A DNA stretch of 64,000 bases, from assembly GCF_016937655.1 (NCBI RefSeq), contig NZ_JAFHKL010000012.1, positions 1-64,000 on the forward strand. Direction: 5' to 3'. Positions 8,927 to 19,617 of the stretch are shown piece by piece. Source of the stretch: Chromobacterium alkanivorans. Its GTDB lineage: Bacteria; Pseudomonadota; Gammaproteobacteria; Burkholderiales; Chromobacteriaceae. The notes beneath the pieces are model-generated. The model had not been told where the DNA came from and made no database searches. It worked only from the letters and a program-made list of their open reading frames with translations. Position numbers and translations under genes: made by a program. Each line of letters starts with the position of its first letter. Positions within the stretch are counted from its first letter, which is position 1.

Positions 8927-10525
8927 TTACTTGACGCTGACGCCGTAGAAGGAGTTCAGGCCGAAGGGGCTGACCTTGAAGCCCTGCACCGATTTCAGCA
9001 TCGGCTGATTGACGGTGGAGTGGGCGATGGTGGTCATCGGCACTTGCTGTTTGACGATCTCCTGAGCCTTCATATAGAGCTTGGTGCGCTCGGCCACGTT
9101 GGCGGTGCGCTTGCCCTTCTGGATCAGGTCTTCGAACGGCTTGTAGCACCACTTGGAGAAGTTGTTGCCGTTCATCGCGTCGCAACCGAACAGCACGCCC
9201 AGCCAGTTGTCCGGGTCGCCGTTGTCGCCGGTCCAGCCGATCAGCATGGAGTCATGCTCGCCGGCCTTGGCGCGCTTGATGTACTCGCCCCACTCGTAGG
9301 AGGTGATCTTGGCCTTGACGCCGATCTTGGCCCAGTCGGACTGCACCATTTCCGCCATCAGTTTGGCGTTGGGGTTGTACGGACGCTGCACCGGCATCGC
9401 CCACAGGCTCAGTTCGAAGCCGTTGGGATAGCCGGCCTTGGCCAGCAAGGCCTTGGCCTTGGCCGCGTCGTAAGGCGCGTCTTTCAGGCTCTTGTTGTAC
9501 GACCACTGGGTCGGCGGCATCGGGTTGGTGGCCGGCTGGCCGGCGCCCTGGTACACCGCGTCGATGATGGCTTTCTTGTTGATCGCCATGTCCAGCGCCT
9601 GACGCACTTCCAACTTCTCCAGCGGCTTGTGCTTGACGTTGTAGGCCAGGTAGCCCAGGTTGAAGCCCGGCTGCGCGGTCACCGACAGCTTGGGATCGGC
9701 CTTCATCGCGGCCAGGTCGGTCGGACGCGGGTTGACGGTGATCTGGCACTCGCCGGCCTTCAGCTTCTGATAGCGCACCGAGGCGTCGGTGGTGATGGCG
9801 AACACCAGGTTGTCCACTTTCGGGCCGTCGGCCTTGTTCCAGTATTCCTTGTTGGCGGCGAAGCGGATCTGCGCGTCTTTCTGATAGCGCTTGAAGATGA
9901 ACGGGCCGGTGCCCACCGGCTGCTGATTGATCAGCTGCGGCTTGCCGGCCTTGAGCAGCTTGTCCGCGTACTCGGCAGACTGCACCGAGGCGAAGCTCAT
10001 CGCCAGGTTCTGCAAGAAGGCCGCGTCCAGGCTCTTCAAGGTGAACTTGACGGTGTTGGCGTCGATCTTCTCCACCTTGACGATATTGGTGTCCAGGCCC
10101 ATGTCGGTGAAGTACGGGAACTCGGTCGGATACGCCTTGCGGAACGGGTGGTTCTTGTCGACCATGCGGCTGAAGGTGAACACCACGTCGTCGGCGTTGA
10201 ATTCGCGGGTCGGCTTGAAGTAGTCGGTGGTCTGGAACTTCACGCCCTTGCGCAGGTGGAAGGTGTAGCTCAGGCCGTCGGCGGCCACGTCCCACTTCTC
10301 AGCCAACGCCGGCACCACCTTGGTGCCGCCGCGCTGGAATTGCACCAGGCGGTTGAATACGGTTTCGGCGGAAGCGTCGAAATCGGTGCCGGTGGTGTAT
10401 TGGCCGGGGTCGAAGCCGGCCGGGCTGCCTTCAGAGCAGTACACCAGGGTGCCGGCGGCCTGGGCGGCCATCGCGGTCCCGGCGATCAGGCCGGCTGCCA
10501 GCAGCGCTTTCTTGACAGTTTGCAT
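8927..10525 (-). CDS. dppA: Periplasmic dipeptide-binding protein DppA
   Basis: A 532-residue solute-binding protein (SBP family 5) that delivers di- and tripeptides (in some bacteria also haem) to DppBCDF. The N-terminal signal peptide (MQTVKKALLAAGLIAG, cleavage likely after AQA) directs it to the periplasm. Family features include VYCSEGSPAGFDPGQYTTGTDFDA at the mature start and LSYTFHLRKGVKFQ in the family signature region. The C-terminal region (MLIGWTGDNGDPDNWL) is typical of DppA. The start follows AAGGAAATAAG. It is transcribed first, then the gap, then dppB. Confidence 0.94.
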   Translation of the reverse strand: MQTVKKALLAAGLIAGTAMAAQAAGTLVYCSEGSPAGFDPGQYTTGTDFDASAETVFNRLVQFQRGGTKVVPALAEKWDVAADGLSYTFHLRKGVKFQTTDYFKPTREFNADDVVFTFSRMVDKNHPFRKAYPTEFPYFTDMGLDTNIVKVEKIDANTVKFTLKSLDAAFLQNLAMSFASVQSAEYADKLLKAGKPQLINQQPVGTGPFIFKRYQKDAQIRFAANKEYWNKADGPKVDNLVFAITTDASVRYQKLKAGECQITVNPRPTDLAAMKADPKLSVTAQPGFNLGYLAYNVKHKPLEKLEVRQALDMAINKKAIIDAVYQGAGQPATNPMPPTQWSYNKSLKDAPYDAAKAKALLAKAGYPNGFELSLWAMPVQRPYNPNAKLMAEMVQSDWAKIGVKAKITSYEWGEYIKRAKAGEHDSMLIGWTGDNGDPDNWLGVLFGCDAMNGNNFSKWCYKPFEDLIQKGKRTANVAERTKLYMKAQEIVKQQVPMTTIAHSTVNQPMLKSVQGFKVSPFGLNSFYGVSVK

Positions 10526-10604
10526 CTTATTTCCTTTCCCTTGTACAGACTCATCGGTCTTTCTTGTCAGCGGGATCCAAGCCCGCCATGGGGGGATACA
10601 TTAT

Positions 10605-10643
10605 GCAGAGAGGACGCTTTTGACAAGCGTCCTCTGCTTTTTT
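10605..10643. terminator. Strong hairpin with T-tract on the plus strand
   Basis: GAGGACGC-type arms (10605-10617 and 10627-10637, 9-nt loop) followed by TTTTTT on the plus strand. It lies between the FabH-like gene and dppA, both on the minus strand. In the minus direction the hairpin has no T-tract after it, so the obvious orientation points the wrong way for its neighbours. Confidence 0.6.
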
Positions 10644-10685
10644 CTGCCAAGGGCCCTTCGCGCTAGGACTATTTTTTCCGGCTTA

Positions 10686-11807
10686 TCAGATTTTCCTCAG
10701 CACAACGCTGCCCACCGAATAGCCCGCGCCGAAAGATGAAATGACGCCAACATCCCCGCTACGCAAGTCATCGGAATGCAGATGGAATGCAATCACGGAC
10801 CCGGCGGAACTGGTGTTGGCGTAACGGTCCAGAATCACCGGCGCCTCCTGGTCGCCGGCCTCGCGGCCCAACACGCGCCGGGAGATCAGCTGGTTCATCG
10901 CCAGATTGGCCTGGTGCAGCCAGAAGCGCGCCACTTCGGCCGGCGCGATGCCCAGGCTCTCCAGATGCGCGGCGATGTGATCGCCCACCATCGGGCAGAC
11001 TTCCTTGAACACCTTGCGGCCCTGCTGCACGAAGAGCTTGTCCGCCTGGCCGATTCCCGCCTCGTCGCAACGATTGAGAAAACCGAAGTTGTTGCGGATA
11101 TTGTTGGAGAACACCGTGGCCAGCTTGCTGCCCAGCACCTCGTAGCGCTGCGCCGAGCTCGCCGCCTCGGCCCGCTCCAGCACCACCGCGGTGCAGGCGT
11201 CGCCAAAGATGAAGTGGCTGTCGCGGTCGCGGAAATTCAGGTGGGCGGAACAGATTTCCGGGTTCACCATCAGCACCGCGCGCGCCTGGCCGCAGGCGAC
11301 GGCGTTGACCGCGGTCTGAATGCCGAAGGTGGCGGACGAGCAAGCCACGTTCATGTCGAAGGCGTAGCCCTGGATGCCCAAGGCCTGCTGCACCTCGATG
11401 GACACCGCCGGATACGGGCGCTGCATATTGGAGCAGGCGACGATGACCATATCGATGTCCGCCGCGCTGCGGCCGGCGCGTTCCAGCGCCTGGCGCGCGG
11501 CGGACACCGCCATTTCGGCCTGAATCGACAGCTCGTCGTTGCCGCGTTCCGGCAAGCGCGGCGCCATCCTGGCCGGATCCAGCACTCCGCTCTTGTCCAT
11601 CAGGAAACGCTGCTTGATGCCGGAAGCCTTTTCGATGAACTCGGAACTGGACTCGGCCAGCGGCTCCATCTCTCCGGCGGCGATCCGGTCCGCGTGCTGC
11701 TGATTGTGAGCGTGTACAAAGGCATTGAAAGCCGCGACCAGTTCCTGGTTGCTGACCGCGTGCGGCGGCGTGAACAAGCCGGTTCCGCTAATGACGACCT
11801 TGTGCAT
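10686..11807 (-). CDS. 3-oxoacyl-ACP synthase III-like (FabH-like) ketosynthase
   Basis: A 373-residue thiolase-fold enzyme. The catalytic triad is visible: Cys156 in NVACSSATFG, His298 in WLHQANLAMN and Asn331 in YANTSSAGS. These residues condense an acyl-CoA starter with malonyl-ACP. The protein is longer than canonical FabH (about 317), with an N-terminal insertion (about residues 25-90, containing VHAHNQQHADRIAAGE), so it belongs to the longer FabH-like group found beside or instead of classical FabH. The start at 11807 is preceded by AAAAGGACAATTC. No other fatty-acid genes adjoin it, so its starter substrate is not predictable here. Confidence 0.85.
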   Translation of the reverse strand: MHKVVISGTGLFTPPHAVSNQELVAAFNAFVHAHNQQHADRIAAGEMEPLAESSSEFIEKASGIKQRFLMDKSGVLDPARMAPRLPERGNDELSIQAEMAVSAARQALERAGRSAADIDMVIVACSNMQRPYPAVSIEVQQALGIQGYAFDMNVACSSATFGIQTAVNAVACGQARAVLMVNPEICSAHLNFRDRDSHFIFGDACTAVVLERAEAASSAQRYEVLGSKLATVFSNNIRNNFGFLNRCDEAGIGQADKLFVQQGRKVFKEVCPMVGDHIAAHLESLGIAPAEVARFWLHQANLAMNQLISRRVLGREAGDQEAPVILDRYANTSSAGSVIAFHLHSDDLRSGDVGVISSFGAGYSVGSVVLRKI

Positions 11808-12146
11808 GAATTGTCCTTTTAGCCCCCCGTGACCCGGGTAAGTGTAGATTTTTGTTGCGGCGACGACAGTCCTCGCTGCGCCGCCAGGGCGGAAATGCCC
11901 GCCCCGTCTCGGCCCGTCCGCGGACGATCCTTATCCGTCGCCGGATTCTACACCAAGCCCTTCATCTGAAAGTAATAAAACCGCAAACGCCGCCCTGGCG
12001 CGGCCCGCGGCCCTCCCCGCCCCCGACGCCGCGCGCGCGGACGCTCTTGCCGCGGGGCCGGCGCCGTCGGCAAAACTACCCCTACGCTTAAAAACCGAGT
12101 AAAATGATCGGCTTTGCGCAGCCGCATCCTCTTGCCTCCGCCGATA
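11808..12146. other. Intergenic region between the ketosynthase gene and the isc promoter
   Basis: Divergent intergenic region, GC-rich from about 11990 to 12070. I see no gene. The right end leads into the IscR-controlled promoter listed separately; the left part should hold the promoter of the FabH-like gene but no clear hexamers were found. Confidence 0.5.
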
Positions 12147-12181
12147 ATAGTTGACTAAAACAGTCGGATATTAGGTATAAT
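12147..12181 (+). promoter_or_regulatory. isc operon promoter with type-1 IscR binding site
   Basis: Positions 12147-12171 match the E. coli type-1 IscR consensus (ATASYYGACTRWWWYAGTCRRSTAT) at 24 of 25 positions; the half-sites are TTGACT at 12151-12156 and CAGTCGG from 12161. A TATAAT -10 box lies at 12176-12181. Binding of [2Fe-2S]-IscR here would block the promoter, giving the known negative feedback on the isc operon. Confidence 0.85.
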
Positions 12182-12236
12182 CGTCTGCATCAGGAATTCA
12201 TCCTCCTCCAAATACCCACTCTTGGAGACCAGAGAC

Positions 12237-12716
12237 ATGCGTTTAACCACCAAAGGCCGTTTTGCCGTCACCGCGATGCTGGATCTGGCGTTGCGCGAGA
12301 GCGGCGGCCCGGTCACGCTGGCCGGCATCAGCGAGCGCCAAGGCATCTCGCTCTCCTACCTGGAACAACTCTTCGGCAAGCTGCGGCGCGCCGAACTGGT
12401 GGACAGCGTGCGCGGCCCCGGCGGCGGCTACACCCTGGCCAAGGCCCCGATAGACATTTCCGTGGCGGACATCATCACCGCCGTGGACGAACCGGTGGAC
12501 GCCACCCAGTGCGGCGGCCGCGAGAACTGTCGCGGCAATCAGCGCTGCATGACCCACGATTTGTGGACCAATCTGAACGTCACCATTTTCGACTACCTGT
12601 CCAAGGTCAGCCTCGCCAGTCTGGTTGAGCAGCAAAAGACCAAGGAAAACACTGTATTGCAGGATAAGCGCGAATGCAGCGTGGTTCACGCTTCTGCCGC
12701 CTCCGGCGCCCTGTGA
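12237..12716 (+). CDS. iscR: Iron-sulfur cluster regulator IscR
   Basis: A 159-residue Rrf2-family transcription factor. The start [19 protein letters not shown] is the canonical IscR N-terminus with its winged helix. Cluster ligands Cys92, Cys98 and Cys104 ([13 protein letters not shown]) are at the same positions as in E. coli IscR, so it should bind [2Fe-2S] and repress its own operon. The C-terminal tail after residue 130 is variable. An in-frame ATG 15 bp upstream is possible, but 12237 fits the family. First gene of iscR-iscS-iscU-iscA-hscB-hscA-fdx-iscX. Confidence 0.95.
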   Translation: MRLTTKGRFAVTAMLDLALRESGGPVTLAGISERQGISLSYLEQLFGKLRRAELVDSVRGPGGGYTLAKAPIDISVADIITAVDEPVDATQCGGRENCRGNQRCMTHDLWTNLNVTIFDYLSKVSLASLVEQQKTKENTVLQDKRECSVVHASAASGAL

Positions 12717-12747
12717 GGCGCGGACCCATCTTCTGTGGAGAATATAA

Positions 12748-13965
12748 ATGAGCCAGCTCAAGCTTCCGATCTACCTCGACTACTCGGCCACCACGCCGGT
12801 AGACCCGCGCGTTGCCGACAAGATGATTCCCTATCTTTACGAAAAGTTCGGCAACCCGGCTTCGCGCAGCCACAGCTTCGGCTGGGACGCGGAGGAAGCG
12901 GTGGAGAACGCGCGCGCTGAAGTGGCCAAGCTGATCAACGCCGACTCCAAGGAAATCGTCTGGACCTCCGGCGCCACCGAGTCCGACAACCTGGCGATCA
13001 AGGGCGCCGCCCACTTCTACAAGAGCAAGGGCAAGCACCTGATCACGGTCAAGACCGAACACAAGGCGGTGCTGGACACCATGCGCGAGCTGGAGCGCCA
13101 GGGCTTCGAAGTGACCTATCTGGGCGTGAAGGACGATGGCCTGCTGGACATCGAAGAATTCAAGGCCGCCATTCGTCCGGACACCATCGTCGCCTCGGTG
13201 ATGTTCGTCAACAACGAAATCGGCGTGATTCAGGACATCGAGCAGCTGGGCGAGATCTGCCGCGCCAACGGCGTGATCTTCCACGTCGACGCCACCCAGG
13301 CCCCGGGCAAAGTGGTCATCGACATGGAAAAGCAGAAAGTGGACCTGCTCAGCCTGTCCGCTCACAAGGTGTACGGCCCCAAGGGCATCGGCGCGCTGTA
13401 CGTGCGTCGCAAGCCGCGCGTGCGCCTGGAAGCGCAGATGCACGGCGGCGGCCATGAGCGCGGCTTCCGCTCCGGCACCCTGGCCACCCACCAGATCGTC
13501 GGCATGGGCGAAGCCTTCCGCATCGCCCGCGAAGAGATGGACAGCGAGCGCGAGCGCATCCGCATGCTGCGCGACCGGCTGTGGAACGGCATCAAGAACA
13601 TGGAAGAGGTCTACATCAACGGCGACATCGACCAACGCGTGCCGCACAACCTCAACGTCAGCTTCAACTTCGTCGAAGGCGAAAGCCTGATCATGGCGAT
13701 CAAGGAGCTGGCCGTGTCCAGCGGCTCGGCTTGTACCTCGGCCTCGCTGGAACCGTCCTACGTGCTGCGCGCGCTGGGCCGCAACGACGAAATGGCCCAC
13801 AGCTCGATCCGCTTCACGCTGGGCCGCTTCACCACCGAGGAGGAAATCGACTTCGCGGTGAATCTGCTAAACCAAAAGATCGGCAAGCTGCGCGAACTGT
13901 CTCCGTTGTGGGAAATGTTCAAGGACGGCGTGGATCTGAATTCGGTTCAATGGGCCGCCCACTAA
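12748..13965 (+). CDS. iscS: Cysteine desulfurase IscS
   Basis: A 405-residue PLP enzyme that releases sulfur from L-cysteine as a persulfide and passes it to IscU, and usually to tRNA thiolation proteins. Visible features are [10 protein letters not shown] near the N-terminus, [10 protein letters not shown], the PLP lysine in [17 protein letters not shown], and the catalytic Cys loop [21 protein letters not shown]. Length and C-terminus match group I IscS (404 in E. coli). It lies 31 bp after iscR. Confidence 0.96.
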   Translation: MSQLKLPIYLDYSATTPVDPRVADKMIPYLYEKFGNPASRSHSFGWDAEEAVENARAEVAKLINADSKEIVWTSGATESDNLAIKGAAHFYKSKGKHLITVKTEHKAVLDTMRELERQGFEVTYLGVKDDGLLDIEEFKAAIRPDTIVASVMFVNNEIGVIQDIEQLGEICRANGVIFHVDATQAPGKVVIDMEKQKVDLLSLSAHKVYGPKGIGALYVRRKPRVRLEAQMHGGGHERGFRSGTLATHQIVGMGEAFRIAREEMDSERERIRMLRDRLWNGIKNMEEVYINGDIDQRVPHNLNVSFNFVEGESLIMAIKELAVSSGSACTSASLEPSYVLRALGRNDEMAHSSIRFTLGRFTTEEEIDFAVNLLNQKIGKLRELSPLWEMFKDGVDLNSVQWAAH

Positions 13966-14026
13966 GGGCGACAGCAATATCCAGCGCCGAGCCGGCCCGA
14001 CCGGCGCGGCGCTGAAGGAGACAATC

Positions 14027-14410
14027 ATGGCATACAGCGACAAGGTAATGGATCACTACGAAAACCCGCGCAACGTGGGCTCTTTCGAAAAAGGCGACGA
14101 CAGCGTGGGCACCGGCATGGTGGGCGCGCCGGCCTGTGGCGATGTGATGAAGCTGCAAATCAAGGTGGGCGAGGACGGCGTGATTCAGGACGCCAAGTTC
14201 AAGACTTACGGCTGCGGCTCCGCCATCGCCTCCTCCTCCCTGGTGACCGAATGGGTCAAGGGCAAATCGCTGGACGAAGCGCTGGAAATCAAGAACACCG
14301 CCATCGCCGAAGAACTGGCCTTGCCGCCGGTGAAAATCCACTGCTCCATCCTGGCCGAAGACGCGATCAAGGCCGCGGTCAACGACTACAAGCAAAAGCA
14401 CGGCAAATAA
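14027..14410 (+). CDS. iscU: Iron-sulfur cluster scaffold IscU
   Basis: A 127-residue scaffold on which [2Fe-2S] clusters are assembled. The three conserved cysteines are Cys37 (GAPACGDV), Cys63 ([11 protein letters not shown]) and Cys106 ([11 protein letters not shown]). The HscA-recognition motif LPPVK occupies residues 99-103. All family residues are present. It lies between iscS and iscA in the operon. Confidence 0.97.
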   Translation: MAYSDKVMDHYENPRNVGSFEKGDDSVGTGMVGAPACGDVMKLQIKVGEDGVIQDAKFKTYGCGSAIASSSLVTEWVKGKSLDEALEIKNTAIAEELALPPVKIHCSILAEDAIKAAVNDYKQKHGK

Positions 14411-14426
14411 TCAGCGGGGACATATC

Positions 14427-14750
14427 ATGGCTATCACCCTTTCCGAACGCGCCGCGGCTCACGTCAGCGCCTTCATCGCCAAGCGCGGCAAGGGCTTGGG
14501 CATTCGTCTGGGCGTCAGAACCTCCGGCTGCTCCGGCATGGCCTACAAGCTGGAGTTCGTCGACGTGGCCAGCGACGAGGACGTGACCTTTGAAAGCCAT
14601 GGCGTCACCGTGTTCACCGATGCCAAAAGCCTGGCCTACATCGACGGCACCGAACTGGATTACGCCAAGGAAGGCTTGAACGAGGGGTTTCAGTTCAACA
14701 ACCCCAACGTCAAGAACGAGTGCGGCTGCGGCGAAAGCTTCAACGTCTGA
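14427..14750 (+). CDS. iscA: Iron-sulfur cluster assembly protein IscA
   Basis: A 107-residue A-type carrier that accepts iron or clusters from the scaffold and hands them to apoproteins. The three cysteines are Cys35 ([10 protein letters not shown]), Cys99 and Cys101 ([11 protein letters not shown]), as in E. coli IscA. It follows iscU by 16 bp. Confidence 0.96.
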   Translation: MAITLSERAAAHVSAFIAKRGKGLGIRLGVRTSGCSGMAYKLEFVDVASDEDVTFESHGVTVFTDAKSLAYIDGTELDYAKEGLNEGFQFNNPNVKNECGCGESFNV

Positions 14751-14825
14751 CCCCGGCAGGCGGGCGCGCCCCGGCGCCGCCCGCCCGTCGTCCAACTGTA
14801 CGCTAGGTTTTCCGGCCCCGTCCCT

Positions 14826-15359
14826 ATGAGCACCGATTTCAGCCAAGACTTCTTCTCCCTGTTCAATCTGCCGCGCCGCTTCGCCATCGACGGCCAAGCG
14901 CTGGAGCACGCCTGGCGCACCGCCGCGGCCCAGGTCCATCCCGACCGCTACGCCAGCAGCTCCGACGCCGAAAAACGCAGCGCGCTGATGCAGGCCACCC
15001 GGGTCAACGAAGCCTATCAAACGCTGAAGTCGCCGCTGAACCGCGCCCGCTACCTGCTGACGCTCGCCGGCGTCGACACCCAGGAAGACACCAACACCCA
15101 GATGCCGGCCGCCTTCCTGATGGCGCAGATGGAATGGCGCGAGAGCATAGAAGACGCCCGCGCCGACCGCGAACTCGACCGCCTGGAGGCGCTGTCGCGC
15201 CAGCTGCGGGACGAGAGCCGCGCGCATCAAGCGGAGTTGGAACAGGCGCTGGATCAGCGCGCCGACTTGGACGCCGCCGCGCTTCTGGTGCGAAAATTGC
15301 GGTTTTTGGAAAAACTGGACCAGGAAATCGGCGATGCCATCGAGGCTTTGCTCGACTGA
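14826..15359 (+). CDS. hscB: Fe-S co-chaperone HscB
   Basis: A 177-residue J-domain protein that brings IscU to HscA and stimulates its ATPase. The HPD motif (residues 38-40 in AAAQVHPDRY) is intact, followed by the typical helix with VNEAYQTLKSPLNRARYLL. The C-terminal three-helix bundle, which binds IscU, includes MPAAFLMAQMEWRE. The start at 14826 gives the family N-terminus (DFFSLFNLP). Confidence 0.95.
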   Translation: MSTDFSQDFFSLFNLPRRFAIDGQALEHAWRTAAAQVHPDRYASSSDAEKRSALMQATRVNEAYQTLKSPLNRARYLLTLAGVDTQEDTNTQMPAAFLMAQMEWRESIEDARADRELDRLEALSRQLRDESRAHQAELEQALDQRADLDAAALLVRKLRFLEKLDQEIGDAIEALLD

Positions 15360-15468
15360 GCCCTCGGCCGCCGGCCCTTCCCCGTCGTGGGGACCGCGCC
15401 CCGGCCCCGCCCTCCGTGTCCGCTTCCGCCGCAGCAGGCGGCTTACCTCGAACTGATTTGAACTGAAT

Positions 15469-17331
<1,863 letters not shown>

Positions 17332-17341
17332 GGATCCGCCA

Positions 17342-17683
17342 ATGCCGCGAATCATCGTACTGCCCCACGCCGACCTCTGCCCGGAAGGCGTGGTCATCGA
17401 CAACGCCGAACCGGGCCAGAACATCTGCCAGGTGTTGCTGGATCACGACATCGAGATCGAGCACGCCTGCGAGATGTCCTGTGCCTGCACAACCTGCCAT
17501 TGCATCGTCCGCGAAGGCGGCGACTCCCTGAACGAGGCCGACGAGCTGGAGGAAGACCTGCTGGACAAGGCCTGGGGGCTGGAAGCCCAGTCCCGGCTGT
17601 CCTGCCAGGCGATTGTCGCCGATGAGGATTTGGTGATAGACATCCCTCGGTACACGATCAACCACGCCCGCGAACACCACTGA
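17342..17683 (+). CDS. fdx: ISC-type [2Fe-2S] ferredoxin
   Basis: A 113-residue adrenodoxin-type ferredoxin that donates electrons during cluster assembly. Ligands Cys43, Cys49, Cys52 and Cys88 (CEMSCACTTCHC and SRLSCQA) have the spacing of E. coli Fdx. The ATG at 17342 is 10 bp after the hscA stop; the same frame remains open upstream only as an overlap with hscA. Confidence 0.95.
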   Translation: MPRIIVLPHADLCPEGVVIDNAEPGQNICQVLLDHDIEIEHACEMSCACTTCHCIVREGGDSLNEADELEEDLLDKAWGLEAQSRLSCQAIVADEDLVIDIPRYTINHAREHH

Positions 17684-17829
17684 GTTTCTCTTAATCAAGC
17701 GCGCCGCCTTTGTCGCCGTCGCCTTGCCGTGCTATAGCACTGTCTGCGGCTAGGCTTCGCGGCGCCGCCGCTCGATAAGAGAAATCAAGCTCAAAGAAAC
17801 AACAAATCAGGCTCAGGGAGAAACACAAG

Positions 17830-18024
17830 ATGAAATGGACCGACGTGCTGGACATCGCCATCGAACTGGCGGAAACCCACCCGGAAATCGACCCCAAGAC
17901 CGTGCGCTTCGTTGATCTGCACAACTGGGTGGTCGAGCTGCCGGGTTTCGACGACGACCACAGCCGCGGCGGCGAACGCGTGCTGGAGGCGATCCAGCAA
18001 GCCTGGATCGACGAGCTGGAGTAA
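17830..18024 (+). CDS. iscX: Fe-S assembly protein IscX
   Basis: A 64-residue acidic protein (MKWTDVLDIAIELAETHPEIDP, with VRFVDLHNWVVELPGF). It matches IscX/YfhJ in length and sequence and is thought to modulate IscS and bind iron. A GGGAG ribosome binding site precedes the ATG. It closes the operon, 146 bp after fdx, and a strong terminator follows. Confidence 0.95.
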   Translation: MKWTDVLDIAIELAETHPEIDPKTVRFVDLHNWVVELPGFDDDHSRGGERVLEAIQQAWIDELE

Positions 18025-18047
18025 GCCTCCCGCTCCCCTGTTTCGGC

Positions 18048-18076
18048 AAGGCCGCGTCCCCTGACGCGGCCTTTTT
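18048..18076 (+). terminator. Terminator of the isc operon
   Basis: An 11-bp stem (AAGGCCGCGTC with its complement, 4-nt loop) ends in TTTTT. It lies 24 bp after the iscX stop. Confidence 0.9.
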
Positions 18077-18196
18077 GCCGCCCGACACCAAAAACCCGCG
18101 GCCGCCGCATAGGAAAAACCGGGACGATGGCGGTATCATCGGACAAAGGCTGCGACAGCCCGCCGGCAGCCTCCTCTTTCGAAACGGAGCTCCCTG

Positions 18197-18829
18197 ATGT
18201 TTACCCTCATCATCGGCAATAAAAACTACTCCTCCTGGTCCCTGCGCCCTTGGCTGGTGCTGAAAATGCTGGACGAGCCGTTTGAAGAGCAGCAGATCGA
18301 TCTCTACCTGTCCGACACCAAGGCCCGCATCCTGGCCGCCAACCCGGCCGGCAAGGTGCCGGTGCTGATAGACCGCAAGCTGCGGATCTGGGATTCGCTG
18401 GCGATCTGCGAATACCTGGCCGAGTGCTTCCCCGCCGCCAAGCTGTGGCCGGACGACGCCGGACTGCGCGCCGTCGCCCGCTCCATCGTCGCCGAGATCC
18501 ACTCCGGCTTCTCCGCGCTGCGCGAACACCTGGCGATGAATCTGACGCTGCGCCACATCAATTACCAGAGCACGCCGGCGGTGGAGTTCGACATCGCCCG
18601 CATCATCTCGCTGTGGGAAGAGCATTTGCCGCGCCACCAGGCGGACGGCGAGTTCATCTTCGGCGGCTTCAGCATCGCCGACGCCTTCTTCGCGCCCATC
18701 GCCACCCGCTTCCACACTTACAACGTCAAATTGCCGGAACAGTCGCAGGCTTACGTCGACCGTCTGCTGGCTTTGCCGGCGATGCGGGAGTGGTACGGCG
18801 CCGCCCAGGCGGAAGGTCAGCGCGTCTAA
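18197..18829 (+). CDS. Glutathione S-transferase family protein
   Basis: A 210-residue soluble GST. The N-terminal thioredoxin-like domain (residues 1-80) has the catalytic-serine region NKNYSSWSLRPWL and the glutathione-contacting NPAGKVPVLID and WDSLAICEYLAE. The C-terminal helical domain carries the N-capping motif FGGFSIADAFFAPIATRF. It resembles the YfcF/zeta-like group; the substrate cannot be told. A GGAG precedes the ATG. It is a single gene between two terminators. Confidence 0.88.
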   Translation: MFTLIIGNKNYSSWSLRPWLVLKMLDEPFEEQQIDLYLSDTKARILAANPAGKVPVLIDRKLRIWDSLAICEYLAECFPAAKLWPDDAGLRAVARSIVAEIHSGFSALREHLAMNLTLRHINYQSTPAVEFDIARIISLWEEHLPRHQADGEFIFGGFSIADAFFAPIATRFHTYNVKLPEQSQAYVDRLLALPAMREWYGAAQAEGQRV

Positions 18830-18860
18830 TAGCGTCCGATGTCGCAATTAGAGTGGAAGG

Positions 18861-18896
18861 ACGCGCCATAACTCATTAGAATGGCGCGTTTTTTTA
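18861..18896 (+). terminator. Terminator after the GST gene
   Basis: A 9-bp perfect stem (ACGCGCCAT with ATGGCGCGT, 11-nt loop) followed by TTTTTTT, located 31 bp after the GST stop. Confidence 0.88.
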
Positions 18897-18924
18897 TCAT
18901 TTTTACGCGTAGAAGGATAGTTTC

Positions 18925-19545
18925 ATGACCACCCCGTTCATCATCGGCGTTGCAGGCGGCAGCGGCAGCGGTAAAACCACGGTGACCAATCAAGTGCTGG
19001 AAACCATTGGCTCCGAGATGGCGGCAGTGATCATTCAAGACTATTACTACCGCGATCAGAGCCATCTGACCTTCGAACAACGGCTGGCCACCAACTACGA
19101 CCACCCGCAAGCCTTCGACTGGCCGCTGCTGATCGAACACATCGACGATCTGCGCAACGGCCGCGCCATCGAAATGCCGGTCTACGACTTCGCCAACCAC
19201 ACCCGCGCCGAGGAAACCATCACCGTGCAGCCGGCGCCGGTCATCGTCATCGAAGGCCTGTTCCCGCTGTACGACGCCGCGCTGCGCGACATGATGTCCT
19301 TGAAGATCTTCGTCGACACCGATTCCGACGTGCGCTTCATCCGCCGCCTCAAGCGCGACATCACCGAGCGCGGCCGCACCACCGACAGCGTGATCGAGCA
19401 ATACCTGACCACGGTACGGCCGATGCACAACCAGTTCATCGAGCCGACCAAGCGCTTCGCCGACGTGATCCTGCCGCACGGCGCCAATGATCCGGCGGTG
19501 GACATCATCACCACCAAGGTGGCCAGCCTGATGGTGCACAACTGA
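18925..19545 (+). CDS. udk: Uridine kinase
   Basis: A 206-residue P-loop kinase that phosphorylates uridine and cytidine in pyrimidine salvage. Walker A is GGSGSGKT (residues 11-18). The family motifs [45 protein letters not shown] and [12 protein letters not shown] are all present. AGAAGGATAG precedes the ATG. Length matches E. coli Udk (213). Confidence 0.95.
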   Translation: MTTPFIIGVAGGSGSGKTTVTNQVLETIGSEMAAVIIQDYYYRDQSHLTFEQRLATNYDHPQAFDWPLLIEHIDDLRNGRAIEMPVYDFANHTRAEETITVQPAPVIVIEGLFPLYDAALRDMMSLKIFVDTDSDVRFIRRLKRDITERGRTTDSVIEQYLTTVRPMHNQFIEPTKRFADVILPHGANDPAVDIITTKVASLMVHN

Positions 19546-19617
19546 TTTACCCGGCGGCGTCCGCGCCGCCGTTTTCCGCCCGCTGTCGGCAGCGGGCTTC
19601 ACGCACAGGAGCATTCC

